A DNA stretch of 59,950 nucleotides, taken from an uncultured Oscillospiraceae bacterium (GTDB lineage Bacteria; Bacillota; Clostridia; Oscillospirales; Oscillospiraceae). Positions within the stretch are counted from its first letter, which is position 1. Each line of letters opens with the position of its first letter. The stretch is taken from the NCBI GenBank assembly GCA_947629915.1, contig CANRFN010000021.1, forward strand, positions 1 through 59,950, read 5' to 3'. The position numbers and the translations under genes are program-made. Below are positions 38,811 through 48,119 of this stretch, piece by piece. The notes below the pieces were generated by a model, which was given only the letters and a program-made list of their open reading frames with translations, was not told where the DNA came from and did no database searches.

Positions 38811-39299
38811 ATGAATGAGAGGATCAAAGAACTCCGCCTGAAACTGAAACTCAGTCAGGAAGAGTTCGGGGATAAACTTGGGATCACAAAGGCGAGTATC
38901 AGCCGCATTGAGAAAGCCCAAGTCAAGATCACTGAGTCCAACATTCTGGCTATCTGCAGGGAGTTTAATGTAAGGCGGGAATGGCTGGAGACCGGAGAGG
39001 GCGAGATGTTCGAACCGGAACCGGCAACGCTCATTGACCGGATTGTCAAAGAGCAAAACCTCGGGCCCGTTGGCAGGAAGTTCCTGGAGGTTATCATCGG
39101 CATGGATGAACGAGACCTGAACAAGATCTACCAGTTCATGCGGGCCCTGGTCCTGGAAAGCGGCGAGTCTGAGGGGATACCGCCGCTGCCTGAGACTCTC
39201 GATGAGGCCGCAAAAGCTGTCGGGCAGTATGCGCAGGAAGAGTACCTGCGCGAAGCGGAAGCGGAGGACGATACAAAAGCGTCCTTCTCTACCGCCTGA
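38811..39299 (+). CDS. XRE-family phage repressor (cI-like)
   Basis: A 162-residue protein with an N-terminal helix-turn-helix: LRLKLKLSQEEFGDKLGITK and ASISRIEKAQVKIT, then REFNVRREWLETGEGEMF, typical of Gram-positive phage repressors. The rest is a helical oligomerisation part with no S24 autoprotease domain, so induction would not go through RecA self-cleavage of this protein. One of only two plus-strand phage genes. Confidence 0.85.
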   Translation: MNERIKELRLKLKLSQEEFGDKLGITKASISRIEKAQVKITESNILAICREFNVRREWLETGEGEMFEPEPATLIDRIVKEQNLGPVGRKFLEVIIGMDERDLNKIYQFMRALVLESGESEGIPPLPETLDEAAKAVGQYAQEEYLREAEAEDDTKASFSTA

Positions 39300-39325
39300 G
39301 GCACGGCATGCGGATTCTCCAATAA

Positions 39326-39361
39326 AAAAAGCCCTCCCGCGTAAAACCTACACGGGAGGGC
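39326..39361 (-). terminator. Hairpin between repressor and integrase genes
   Basis: GCCCTCCCG and CGGGAGGGC arms around a loop that contains AAACCTACAC. On the minus strand the stem is followed by TTTTTTT, so it terminates leftward transcription. On the plus strand there is no T-run, so repressor transcripts may continue into integrase. Confidence 0.7.
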
Positions 39362-39382
39362 GCACGAAAAGAAGGTGAGACT

Positions 39383-40408
39383 ATGAAGGTACCCACACCG
39401 AAAAAGCTGCCGTCTGGCAGATGGTTCGTGCAGGTACGCGTGGGCGGGGTAAGCAGGTCCATCACCTGCGACACGGAAAAGGAATGTCTGAGACAGGCAC
39501 AGCTTTACAAGGCTGAGGTCTTAGCCGGCAAGCGTGAAGCGGGAAAGCAGAAGACGGCCCCGACACTACGAGACGCTTTCACGGCGTACATCCAGGCCAG
39601 GGATAAGGTCTTTTCGCCGGCAAGTATCGTGGCTTATCAGAACGTCCAAAGAAACTGTTTTCAAACCATCATGGATACCCCGATAGATCAGATCAAGAAT
39701 TTTCAGGCGGCGATTAACCGGGACGCCGCAGCGCTTTCGCCGGTAACGGTACGGTGCGCGTGGGGTAAGGTTGTTGCGGTCCTCAGCGATAACGGCATCC
39801 ATACGCCAAAAGTGAAGCTGCCGCAGATACCTCCAAAGGAACACGCATACCTGCAACCGGACCAGATCCCGGCCTTTATCGAGGCCCTACACGGGCGGCC
39901 GGTGGAGATTGCCAGCCTGTTGGGGCTGCACTCCCTTCGGGCGGCTGAGATCACGGGTCTCAGGTGGGAAGACGTGGACCTAGAGAAAAAGACGCTCCAT
40001 GTTAACGGCACGGTGGTCAAAACGCCAGACGGCCAATATGTGGAGCGACGAGAGACGAAAACGGCAAAGTCTAACCGGACCATACCCATATTGATACCCG
40101 AGTTGATGGCGGCGCTAGAGGCCGTCCCGCCGGAAAAGCGGGTGGGCCGTGTCGTAAACCGTAGGCCTGATAAGCTGTCAGGAAGTATTAACCGGGTATG
40201 CGATAAAGCCGGACTGCCCCATATCGGCGCCCACGGCTTGCGGCACAGCTTCGCGTCTCTTTGCTATCACTTGGGCTTGAGCGAGAAAACAACCATGAAG
40301 TTAGGCGGATGGTCTAACTTTAAAGTCATGCGAGACATTTACACGCATCTCGCCGAAAAGGATGAGGCGGATGGCGTGGAGGAACTTAGAAGGTTTCTCG
40401 GGTGGTAG
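39383..40408 (+). CDS. int: Tyrosine recombinase (phage integrase)
   Basis: A 341-residue integrase. N-terminal arm-binding part (MKVPTPKKLPSGRWFVQVRV), SAM-like core (RDAFTAYIQARDKVFSPASI), catalytic domain with R186 in LHSLRAAEI, HGLRHSFAS, GGWSN and the nucleophile in IYTHL. ATG 39383 follows AAGAAGGTGAGACT. It lies at the right end of the prophage, beside the attachment site. Confidence 0.92.
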   Translation: MKVPTPKKLPSGRWFVQVRVGGVSRSITCDTEKECLRQAQLYKAEVLAGKREAGKQKTAPTLRDAFTAYIQARDKVFSPASIVAYQNVQRNCFQTIMDTPIDQIKNFQAAINRDAAALSPVTVRCAWGKVVAVLSDNGIHTPKVKLPQIPPKEHAYLQPDQIPAFIEALHGRPVEIASLLGLHSLRAAEITGLRWEDVDLEKKTLHVNGTVVKTPDGQYVERRETKTAKSNRTIPILIPELMAALEAVPPEKRVGRVVNRRPDKLSGSINRVCDKAGLPHIGAHGLRHSFASLCYHLGLSEKTTMKLGGWSNFKVMRDIYTHLAEKDEADGVEELRRFLGW

Positions 40409-40455
40409 GCGTTAGCATTTTCATTAGCGAAAGTCCTTCTATAGAGTGCTAAACG
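40405..40455 (+). terminator. Probable integrase terminator hairpin
   Basis: GGCGTTAGCA near 40408 and TGCTAAACGCC (about 40446 to 40456) form a stem with one bulge, followed by TTTGGTTTT on the plus strand. Confidence 0.5.
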
Positions 40456-40575
40456 CCTTTGGTTTTGCGCAATCGGTTGTAAAATTTGAAAGAGAATTTA
40501 AGCTAATAAAATGCCGAAAACAGGGTATATTCAAAAGTCCTTGTATTTCTGCGGTTTTCACGCGGGCATAGCGAA
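40456..40575. other. Right attachment region (attR) of the prophage
   Basis: AT-rich phage spacer ending where the ABC transporter reading frame begins on the minus strand. The TGA that ends the truncated transporter is phage-derived. The core must lie near 40558 to 40575 (GCGGGCATAGCGAACATG). The matching left site is outside the window, so the exact core cannot be read. Confidence 0.7.
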
Positions 40576-41427
40576 CATGGTCATGAGGCCCGCCATGTCC
40601 AGTTTGCCCTGCTGCACCAGGATGCTGCCGGAGATCAGCACGATGGCGCCCACGATACCCTCGGTGCCGTAGCTGAACGGCTGGGTGGCGCCGTCAATGA
40701 GGTGATACTTGATATAAGCCTTATAGTACTCCTCAGCGGCCTCATAGCCGATGGCCAGGTCTCCCTCTTCGTTGGCAGAGGACTTCACCAGGGTGATGGA
40801 GCTGAGGCGCTCGGCGATGTAGCCGGACAGGTTGGCCATCTTCTGCTGGACCGCGGCCTGGGCCTTGTAGAGGAAGCGGCCGGGAATCACCATCACGGCG
40901 AAGATGTAGGGCAGTACGCAGAGCAGCGCTAGGGTGATGAAGCTGTTCATCTGGTAGATTGTGCCCAGCATCAGGAACAGAGAATAGGCAGTTGTAATAA
41001 CAGTGAAGATATAGGACATCGTGTAGGTCACGTTGCCGATATCGTTGATCACACGGCTCAGCAAGGTGGAGGGTTCTTCCTTGTCGTAATCCCGCATGGG
41101 CATGCGGACCATCTTGTGCCAGATGCGGTTCTGGATCTTCCGCTCGGTCCAGTAGTTTGCCAGAGAGCCGGAGTACCCGATCACCAGGCTGAACACCAGG
41201 GAGAGCACATTCATGCCAATGTACTGGAACAGCAGTTCGTTGTTGAAGATCTCGCCGGCCATGATCCGGCCAGACAGCTCATACATGCCCAGGAACAGGT
41301 TGGACATTGCCATCTGGATCACCAGGTTGATGATGTACCATGCCCACGGAACATTGGGACCCAGAACCTGTTTAAAGAACGGACCCCAAGGTTGCTTCTT
41401 GGAAGCGGTTTCAGGCTTTTTATTCAT
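40558..41427 (-). pseudogene. ABC half-transporter, truncated by prophage insertion
   Basis: 289 residues of membrane domain only: NVPWAWYIINLVIQMAMSNL, MYELSGRIMAGEIFNNELLF, RIWHKMVRMPMRDYDKEEPS and further, ending MTMFAMPA. The ABC ATPase half (about 280 to 300 residues) is missing because the prophage is integrated here; it should lie beyond the other prophage end. It is the partner of the intact half-transporter next to it, 17 bp away. Excision would restore the gene if the attachment core keeps the frame. Confidence 0.85.
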
Positions 41428-41444
41428 ACCCTTCTCCTCCTCTC

Positions 41445-43196
41445 TCAGGCGCTCACAGGCACGGTCTGGAGTTCCCGCAGGCTCTTGTACAGAGTACTCA
41501 TCTTCATGAGCTCCTCGTGGGTGCCCTGATCGGTGATCTTGCCACCGTCCAGCACCAGGATCTGGTCTGCGTTCTCCACATTGCGCATCTCGTGGGCAAC
41601 TACCACCACGGTGCGGCCTTCCTTCAGCTTCTCCATGGCCAGCTGCACCTCGTAGGCGGCCTCGGCGTCCAGGTTGGAGGTGGCCTCGTCCAGCAGCAGG
41701 ATCTTGGGATTCTTCAGGATGGCCCGGGCGATGGCCACCCGCTGCTTCTGGCCGCCGGAGAGCTTGGTGCCCCGCTCGCCCACATCGGTGTCAAAGCCGT
41801 CCGGCTGGGACTGGATGTAGTCGTAGATGTTGGCATCCTTGGCAGCCTGGATCAGCTCCGCCTCGGTGGGGGTGCGGTCCAGGCCGTAGGTCATGTTAAA
41901 GCGGATGGTGCCGGAGAACAGCGGGCTGTTCTGGGGCACGTAGCCGATGGACTTGCGCCAGCTGGTGACGCTGTACTCCTTGGCGTCCTTGCCGTCCAGG
42001 ATGATCTCGCCCTCCTGGGGCACGTAGAACCGCTCCAACAGGCCGAAGATGGTAGACTTGCCGGCGCCGCTGCGGCCCACGATGGCAGTGGTCTTGCCCT
42101 GGGGGATGGTGAAGCTGGCGCCGTCCAGGACCTTGTTCTGGTCGTAGGCGAAGGTGACGTTCTCTAAGCGGATGTCGCCGGGGTTCTCGGAGACCGTGTT
42201 GGGGCCGCCCCGGTCTTCACTGAGCTCGGCGGCGATCTCGGAGATCCGGCGTGCACTGCCCTGAGCGGCCTTCACAGACTCATAGTACCGCAGGATGCTG
42301 CTGAAAGAGCCCACCAGGCCGGAGGCATACATGTAGAACGCGATCCAGTCCTCGATGGTGATGTACCCGCCGCGGACGATCATGGCGCCGCCCACTACCG
42401 TGACCAGGGTCAGGATGATGGACTCAGCGCTGCTGAAGAAGCTCACCACGCTGGCCACAATTGTGTACTTTTTCTTGGTGTTGTAGATCTCATTGATGGC
42501 GTCTTTGCCCTTCTGCTCCTCCCGGTCCTCCTTGGCAAACACCTTGATCAGGGGGATGTTCTGCAGGGCTTCGGCGAGGTAACTGCCGAGACCGGCGGTC
42601 TTGCCCTGAATCCGGTTGTTCCATGTGAACTGGACCTTGCCGGTGACGATGGTGATGACGAAAATGATGGGCACCATGATGCCCATCAGGGCGGCGAGGC
42701 GCCAGTTGTATGAGAAGAGGATCACGAAAGTGCCCACAAAGCGGTAGATGGCCGAGGGCATGTAGGGCACGGACCAGCCCCAGAACTCGGAGATCAGTAC
42801 GTTGTCGTTGGTAATCCGGGTGATGAGCTCATTGGCCATGTGCTTGTCGTAGTAGGGCACCGGCAGGCTGAAGGTCTTCTTCAGAAGGTACTTGTGGAAG
42901 TTTAACTGCGCCTTCTGGGAGACAATACGGCCCAGCACCTGGCGAACAGCGGTCTCCAGGGCACTGAGGAACATGCATACTACCATGAACAGGATGGCGC
43001 CCATGCTGATGTCTCCAGCAATCACCTTGGCAGTGGCGTCAGGGATCAGCAGGCTGAGCTGTGCCCCGAAGAGGCTCACCAGGATGGCAGCCGCCAGCCA
43101 CACCCATGGCACCTTGACTTGGAGCATCAAGGTCATGAATGGCTTCCAGATATTCTTCTTGGGGTCTTGTGCAAGGTTTTTGGATTTCTCTTGCAT
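41445..43196 (-). CDS. ABC transporter, fused permease and ATPase
   Basis: A 583-residue exporter half-transporter. Six membrane helices (VPWVWLAAAILVSLFGAQLS onward), then the ATPase: Walker A VGRSGAGKST, signature LSGGQKQR, Walker B ILLLDEATSNLD and H-loop VAHEMRN. Works with the product of the downstream gene, probably as a heterodimer exporting a drug, peptide or lipid. ATG 43196 follows GGGAGGGAGAG. Divergent from a LytTR regulator that may control it. Confidence 0.9.
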   Translation of the reverse strand: MQEKSKNLAQDPKKNIWKPFMTLMLQVKVPWVWLAAAILVSLFGAQLSLLIPDATAKVIAGDISMGAILFMVVCMFLSALETAVRQVLGRIVSQKAQLNFHKYLLKKTFSLPVPYYDKHMANELITRITNDNVLISEFWGWSVPYMPSAIYRFVGTFVILFSYNWRLAALMGIMVPIIFVITIVTGKVQFTWNNRIQGKTAGLGSYLAEALQNIPLIKVFAKEDREEQKGKDAINEIYNTKKKYTIVASVVSFFSSAESIILTLVTVVGGAMIVRGGYITIEDWIAFYMYASGLVGSFSSILRYYESVKAAQGSARRISEIAAELSEDRGGPNTVSENPGDIRLENVTFAYDQNKVLDGASFTIPQGKTTAIVGRSGAGKSTIFGLLERFYVPQEGEIILDGKDAKEYSVTSWRKSIGYVPQNSPLFSGTIRFNMTYGLDRTPTEAELIQAAKDANIYDYIQSQPDGFDTDVGERGTKLSGGQKQRVAIARAILKNPKILLLDEATSNLDAEAAYEVQLAMEKLKEGRTVVVVAHEMRNVENADQILVLDGGKITDQGTHEELMKMSTLYKSLRELQTVPVSA

Positions 43197-43405
43197 AATT
43201 CTCTCCCTCCCATGAATCAGGATGCAGCCACTTTAGCACTCTAAACCAGCGCAGTCCAGCCCTTCTGCGCATCCCGCAGCAAATGGCGCAGATTCCGGGG
43301 TTTTTCCCGCAAATCGCTTTCGCCCTTTTCCCAGCAGTCTCCCCGCAGTAGGGGTTCCCAGAGATAGTCAGGTTTTCGAATTTTCCAGTGGTATTTTTCC
43401 ATGCA

Positions 43406-43417
43406 ATCTGCTATACT
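43406..43417 (+). promoter_or_regulatory. Probable promoter of the LytTR regulator gene
   Basis: Extended -10 element CTGCTATACT (TATACT at 43412 to 43417) 34 bp before the ATG. No good -35 at 17 bp. Confidence 0.5.
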
Positions 43418-43450
43418 CAAGCCAATGATTGCTAAAGGGGGTGGAACGCG

Positions 43451-44194
43451 ATGGAAGATCAGCTTACGGCTTTCCTGGTGGATGATGCACCCCAGCACCG
43501 TGAGGCCCTCCGGAGTGCCCTGCAGGCCTTTCCCTTTGTCTCCGTGGCGGGAGAGGCCGGCGGCGGCAGCGAGGCCGTGGCCTTTTTGCAGCAGCACACG
43601 GTGGATCTTGTATTTTTGGACATCGAGCTGGGGGATGTGGACGGCTTCCGGCTGGCCCGGCACATCCAGGAGTGGTACCCCTCCACCCAGATCGTCTTTC
43701 TCACCGGCCATGTGGACTTCGCCATAGACGGATATGAGTTCGCCCCCGCCGATTTTCTCGTGAAGCCCGTGGACATCATGAAGTTGGGACGCGCCCTTCG
43801 CCGGGTGCAGCAGAACAAAGCGGTCCACAAGGAGGCGGAGAGCGTCACCATCGGGATCCATGTGGACGGGGGCCTGGAGATCCTGAACGTGGACGACCTC
43901 CTCTACCTGGAGAAGACCGGCCGTAGAGTTACCGTGGTGGACCGCAATGGCAGCCGCATCAGCTCCGCAGACTCCCTGCAGAAGCTGGAGAAGGTCTTCG
44001 AGCCCTACGGCTTCTTCCGCTGCCACCAGTCCTTTCTGGTCTCCCTCAGTAAGATCAAGGGCATCCGGCTGGACGCCTCCCGCAACACCTACACCATCCA
44101 GCTTTCGGACACAGACCAGCCAATCCCCCTGAGCCGGGACAAGTACCCGGACCTGAAGGCCCAGCTGACCCAGCGCGGCCTCACCATCTTCTGA
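43451..44194 (+). CDS. LytTR-family response regulator
   Basis: A 247-residue AgrA/LytR-type regulator. Receiver domain with DD near the start (LVDDAPQHRE), phosphorylated D57 in VFLDIELGD and K in the FLVKPVD block; LytTR DNA-binding domain from about 140 (LLYLEKTGRRVTVVDRNGSR; EPYGFFRCHQSFLVSLSKIK). Ribosome binding site AAGGGGGTGG. Followed by the sensor kinase gene and divergent from an ABC transporter operon, a typical arrangement for control of exporters or peptide signals. Confidence 0.9.
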   Translation: MEDQLTAFLVDDAPQHREALRSALQAFPFVSVAGEAGGGSEAVAFLQQHTVDLVFLDIELGDVDGFRLARHIQEWYPSTQIVFLTGHVDFAIDGYEFAPADFLVKPVDIMKLGRALRRVQQNKAVHKEAESVTIGIHVDGGLEILNVDDLLYLEKTGRRVTVVDRNGSRISSADSLQKLEKVFEPYGFFRCHQSFLVSLSKIKGIRLDASRNTYTIQLSDTDQPIPLSRDKYPDLKAQLTQRGLTIF

Positions 44195-44238
44195 GCACAA
44201 CACAGCAAACAAAGAGATTGAGAGAGGAGTGACATCCC

Positions 44239-45543
44239 ATGGCAGCGGCAGATATCCTGCGCCTGATTTCCATTGAGATCGTGGCGGGCATCGCCCTGTG
44301 GTGGGCATTGTCTCTCACTCAGCAGAAGCCGCTGAAGCTGTGGGCCCAGTCCCTCGGTCTCTGGCTCCTCTGGGGCACGCTCCTCTGGTGGTGTGCCTTC
44401 CGCGGCATGGGTTTCTGGACCACGCCGATCCTGTCTCTGGCCCTGGGTGCCGGGGTGTGGCAGCTCTTTCACGCCTCTCCCCTCTACGCCGTCACCGCCG
44501 GTCTACTGGCAGGCCAGTTTTACGCGTTGAACCAGCTGCTGCTCCAGGAGGGCATTCCCGCCCAATGGCTGCTGATCGCCATTCTGCTGCTCTCTGCCCT
44601 GGGCATCTGGCGGCACGCTGCGGTACTCCCAGAGGAGGACCGGTCTGCCCCCACAGGAGAGTGGCATCTCACCGGCCAGTTGGGGCGCAGCCTTCTCGCC
44701 GGCATCGTCCTGCTCCTGGCCCAGCAGATCTGGGTGGCCTATCTGCTCACAACGCTCCCAGTCCTTCCACGGCAGGACCGGATCTGGATCACCGTCTTCA
44801 CCCTTTTCGCCGCCTGTGCCCAGCTGATTCTGGCCCGCCGCCTCGCCTTTGACGCCGTAGAGCGGCTGGAGGCCCTATTAGACAAGCGGTATCAGGCGGA
44901 GCTGGTGAACCTGATGCAGATCGTCCGCTCCCAGCGCCACGACTTCAACTTCCACATGCAGACCATCGCCGGCATGATCGAGAGCAAGCGGTACGAGGAG
45001 TGCCACGAGTACCTCCGGGAGATGGTGAAGACCGTAAACCACATGAACGACATCCTCCCCCTCCGGGATCCCGCCATCTGCGCCATGCTGAACTCCTTCC
45101 AGGAGGTGGCGGCCCAGAAGCACATCCCCTTCCAGGCGGACATCTACAACGACCTGGACTACCTCCCCTGCACCGTCTATGAGATCAACACCGTCATCGG
45201 GAACCTCATCCAGAACGCCATCGACGAGGTAGAACAGCGCCACGGCGGCTGGATCCAGGTGATGATCTTGAAGCGGGGCGGCGATCACATCATCAAGGTG
45301 ACCAATCCCTGCGACCGCGGTCCGGCGGACTTCAAGGACGCCTTCAAGCCCGGCTGGTCCACCAAGCAGTCTCACGAGGGCATCGGCCTTGCCACCGTGC
45401 AGCGGATCGTGGCAAAATACAACGGCAGCGCCTATCCGGAGTTCAGGTCCGGCTGTGTGAGCTTCGTGGTACAGATGCCCCTGATCCGCACTGCAACGAA
45501 ACCCGGCAAGGCGTCTGAGGCAGGCTTCCCGCCGGTCTCCTGA
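44239..45543 (+). CDS. AgrC-like sensor histidine kinase
   Basis: A 434-residue protein: six or so membrane helices in the first 200 residues, then the Spo0B-like phosphoacceptor SQRHDFNFHMQTIAGMI (H234), and a GHKL ATPase domain (NTVIGNLIQNAIDEVEQ as N-box; GIGLATVQRI as G-box). Paired with the LytTR regulator 44 bp upstream. AgrC-type sensors respond to small ligands or peptides; no peptide gene is seen nearby. Confidence 0.9.
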   Translation: MAAADILRLISIEIVAGIALWWALSLTQQKPLKLWAQSLGLWLLWGTLLWWCAFRGMGFWTTPILSLALGAGVWQLFHASPLYAVTAGLLAGQFYALNQLLLQEGIPAQWLLIAILLLSALGIWRHAAVLPEEDRSAPTGEWHLTGQLGRSLLAGIVLLLAQQIWVAYLLTTLPVLPRQDRIWITVFTLFAACAQLILARRLAFDAVERLEALLDKRYQAELVNLMQIVRSQRHDFNFHMQTIAGMIESKRYEECHEYLREMVKTVNHMNDILPLRDPAICAMLNSFQEVAAQKHIPFQADIYNDLDYLPCTVYEINTVIGNLIQNAIDEVEQRHGGWIQVMILKRGGDHIIKVTNPCDRGPADFKDAFKPGWSTKQSHEGIGLATVQRIVAKYNGSAYPEFRSGCVSFVVQMPLIRTATKPGKASEAGFPPVS

Positions 45544-45565
45544 GCCCCACCCCCAGGCAACCAGT

Positions 45566-45597
45566 TTGGCCGCCGCAATCCCGATTGCGGCGGCCAA
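45566..45597 (+). terminator. 15-bp hairpin after the kinase gene
   Basis: TTGGCCGCCGCAATC and GATTGCGGCGGCCAA around CC. Very stable, but without a T-run; probably an RNA 3' end or terminator. Confidence 0.65.
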
Positions 45598-45652
45598 CTT
45601 GATGCTGCGCTCGATATCATTCCCATTACAGATTTGAGAGGAGGCTTCCGCC

Positions 45653-47020
45653 ATGATCACCCGCCTGAACAACCGATCCGAACTGCCCGCTTCCATCCCC
45701 GTGCAGGACGTTCTGGTTCTGGAGCTCGTCTCCGGGGTTCCATATGCGATGCGTGTGGGCAACGGTGAAGACAACAGCGGACCGTACACCATCCAGATCA
45801 ACAGGGATCAGGTGCCGGACTGGTACCGCAACGTGGGGGACTTTGTGGGGTACTGCGAGGCCAATCATCTCAGCGGGTACCTGATCGCATCTCCCGCGGA
45901 ATACCAGGTCGCCACGCTCCTCTACCGCGGCCACCGCTTTGACGAGCCCTTTCTCCGAGACGGGGAGCCCGCCGTCCTGGTCCACAGCACCACCGAGGCG
46001 GGCTGGGAGGGCATCCAAAGAGACGGCATGCTGCGGAGTTGGAATAACCTCCGCCGGGCCGGCGCCATTCAGGAGGACAGCCCCATCGGCGTTTATCTGG
46101 GCGATCCCCCAGACTTCTCAGACTACATCATGTTCGGCTTCGGGGTCAGCCCGGAGGTGGTGGTGCTCTCCCGGCAGTCCGGCACCATCTGTGAGGACGT
46201 GAACGCCCCCTATTGGCCCGGCGCCCGGCTCTATTTCGATGCCCGCCGCATGGCTGAGGACGGCCTTCTCATCCGGGGCGGGACCCACATCAAGGTGCGA
46301 GACAGCCTGCCCTTGGAGCCGTACCTGCTCTGGGCGGCCACCTGGGACAAGCTCGGCCTGGACAGCCCCATCTCCACCCCGGCGATCTTCTCCGAGGCGG
46401 CAGACCGCCAGTTCGACATCCTCTCCCATTACGATGCCCTTCTGGACGAGGGCCAGGACCCGGTATTAGACCCGCCCGAACTACAGGCGCACATGGACCA
46501 GTGGGACGGCCCGCTCTTTCTGGAGCAGCTTGCCCTCACCCCGTCCAGTGCGGTATTGGAGATCGGCGTGGGCACCGGCAGATTGGCGGTGAAAGTGGCT
46601 CCGCACTGCGGCAGCTTCACCGGCATTGATCTGTCTCCCAAGTCCATTCAGCGGGCCCGGGAACACCTGGCCGGTCTCCCCCACGTCTCCCTCATCGCGG
46701 CAGATTTCTTGGCCTACCACACAGACCGGCGCTTTGACGTGATCTACTCCTCCCTCACCTTTCTCCACATCGCGGAGAAGGAGAAGGCCATCCGAAAGGT
46801 AGCCAGCCTGCTCCGGAACGGTGGCCGTTTCGTCCTCTCCATAGACACCGCCTCCGGGGACTCCCTGGCGTACGGCAGCCGGAAACTGCAGCTCTATCCG
46901 GACAGCCCAGCCGAGACGGAGGCTCTCCTCCAGGCAGCCGACCTCACGGTGCTCCGGCAGATCCCGCTTCCCTCTGCTGTGCTCTTCGTCTCGGAGAAGC
47001 GGGCAGCAGGCGGCAACTAA
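45653..47020 (+). CDS. Putative ART-like domain fused to SAM methyltransferase
   Basis: A 455-residue protein. The C-terminal half (from about 285) is a class I methyltransferase: VLEIGVGTGRLAVKVAP, FTGIDLSPKSIQRARE, FDVIYSSLTFLHI. The N-terminal half has VLVHSTTEAGWEGIQRDGML and PIGVYLGDPPDFSDYIMFG, a pattern like ADP-ribosyltransferase or RNA 2'-phosphotransferase folds (HST, then a G.YL block). The substrate is unknown. ATG 45653 follows GAGAGGAGGCTTCCGCC. Confidence 0.6.
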   Translation: MITRLNNRSELPASIPVQDVLVLELVSGVPYAMRVGNGEDNSGPYTIQINRDQVPDWYRNVGDFVGYCEANHLSGYLIASPAEYQVATLLYRGHRFDEPFLRDGEPAVLVHSTTEAGWEGIQRDGMLRSWNNLRRAGAIQEDSPIGVYLGDPPDFSDYIMFGFGVSPEVVVLSRQSGTICEDVNAPYWPGARLYFDARRMAEDGLLIRGGTHIKVRDSLPLEPYLLWAATWDKLGLDSPISTPAIFSEAADRQFDILSHYDALLDEGQDPVLDPPELQAHMDQWDGPLFLEQLALTPSSAVLEIGVGTGRLAVKVAPHCGSFTGIDLSPKSIQRAREHLAGLPHVSLIAADFLAYHTDRRFDVIYSSLTFLHIAEKEKAIRKVASLLRNGGRFVLSIDTASGDSLAYGSRKLQLYPDSPAETEALLQAADLTVLRQIPLPSAVLFVSEKRAAGGN

Positions 47021-47199
47021 AAAGACACATTCTCTCAGCGCGTGGGCCGTCCCGACCCACGCGCTCTTTTCGCGCCGATCCCCTGCGATTTCGGCGCTAT
47101 CCGGGACATTTTAATCTTCCTCAAACATTTCTCTCACATCTCTCAAACATACCGGGGCTATGCTCAGCACAAGACTTGCACGAAAGCGGGGGGATTGCG

Positions 47200-47922
47200 T
47201 TGGAGGACTTGTTCTTGATCACCGGCGCCACGGGGTTTCTGGGCAGCACCCTGGCAAAGGCGGCGCTGGCCCATGGAAAACAGGTGGTGGGATTGAAACT
47301 GCCCCAGGACCGCAGTGCACTGATTCCCAGGGTGGAGTATCAGGAGGGAGACATCACTGACCCGGACTCCCTCACCGGTTTCTTTGAGAAGGCCAGGGGC
47401 CGGCATGCGGTCCTGGTCCACTGCGCCGGCATCGTCTCCATTGGATCAGACCGGGAGGAGCAGGTCCGGCAGGTCAACGTGGAGGGGACTAAGAACATCG
47501 TGGCCATGGCCCTCCGGCACAAGATCGGCAAGCTGATCTACGTCAGCTCGGTACACGCCATCCGGGAGAGGCCGGACGGAGAGGCGATCACAGAGCCCGC
47601 GGATTTCTCCTCAGACGGCGTGGTGGGGATCTACGGCAAGAGCAAGGCGGACGCCACGGCGCATGTGCTGGGTGCTGTAGCCCACGGCCTGAACGCCTGC
47701 ACCGTCCACCCCTCCGGCATGATCGGACCCGAGGACCGCTCCGGCGGCTACATGACGGAGACCATCCGGGCCTTTTGGCAGGGCGCCTTTCCCGTGGCCA
47801 TCACCGGCGGCTACGACTTCGTAGATGTCCGGGATGTGGCGGAGGGCATCCTCTCCTGCGCCGAGCGCGGGCAGCGGGGGGGAATCGTATATCCTCTCCA
47901 ACCGGTACATCTCCGTGCAGGA
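47200..47922 (+). pseudogene. NAD-dependent epimerase/dehydratase, 5' part (frameshifted and interrupted)
   Basis: Extended SDR fold: Rossmann motif FLITGATGFLGSTLAKAALA, DIT near EYQEGDITDPDSL, catalytic YGKSK in VGIYGKSKADATAH. TTG 47200 (GGGGGG upstream) is the likely start. At 47876 to 47882 a run of seven G shifts the frame; with six G the protein goes on as GESYILSNRYISVQE. At 47922 an IS66-type element is inserted; the rest of the gene is at 50904 to 51182. Two lesions make it non-functional. Confidence 0.88.
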
Positions 47923-48043
47923 GTATCTATTCAGTCTCCCGGCGTATGCCACAAAAGAATTGCCCAGAGGCAGGGTGAGTGGCAGGCCTGCGTAGGGGCG
48001 GTAGGTAGGTGTGTCGGGCCTCGCCTGGGGTATGTGCAGAACG

Positions 48044-48083
48044 AAAAACCGCCGGGCTGGCATCCTGGATACCAACCCGGCGG
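48044..48083 (-). terminator. Terminator hairpin inside the left IS end
   Basis: CCGCCGGG (48049 to 48056) with CCCGGCGG (48076 to 48083) and an inner TGG/CCA pairing; on the minus strand it ends in TTTTT, so it terminates the transposase transcript. Confidence 0.75.
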
Positions 48084-48119
48084 TAGTGGATATTCATCTA
48101 TGTAAAAGCCTTAGCCCAG

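Noticed and set aside
37700..40560. tRNA gene as the prophage insertion site
   Set aside because: No tRNA cloverleaf is seen; the junction is in the ABC transporter reading frame.
43241..44308. 355-codon minus-strand ORF
   Set aside because: Shadow of the LytTR regulator gene; the plus-strand protein has all receiver and LytTR motifs.
44878..45801. 307-codon minus-strand ORF
   Set aside because: Shadow of the sensor kinase gene, caused by high GC third positions.
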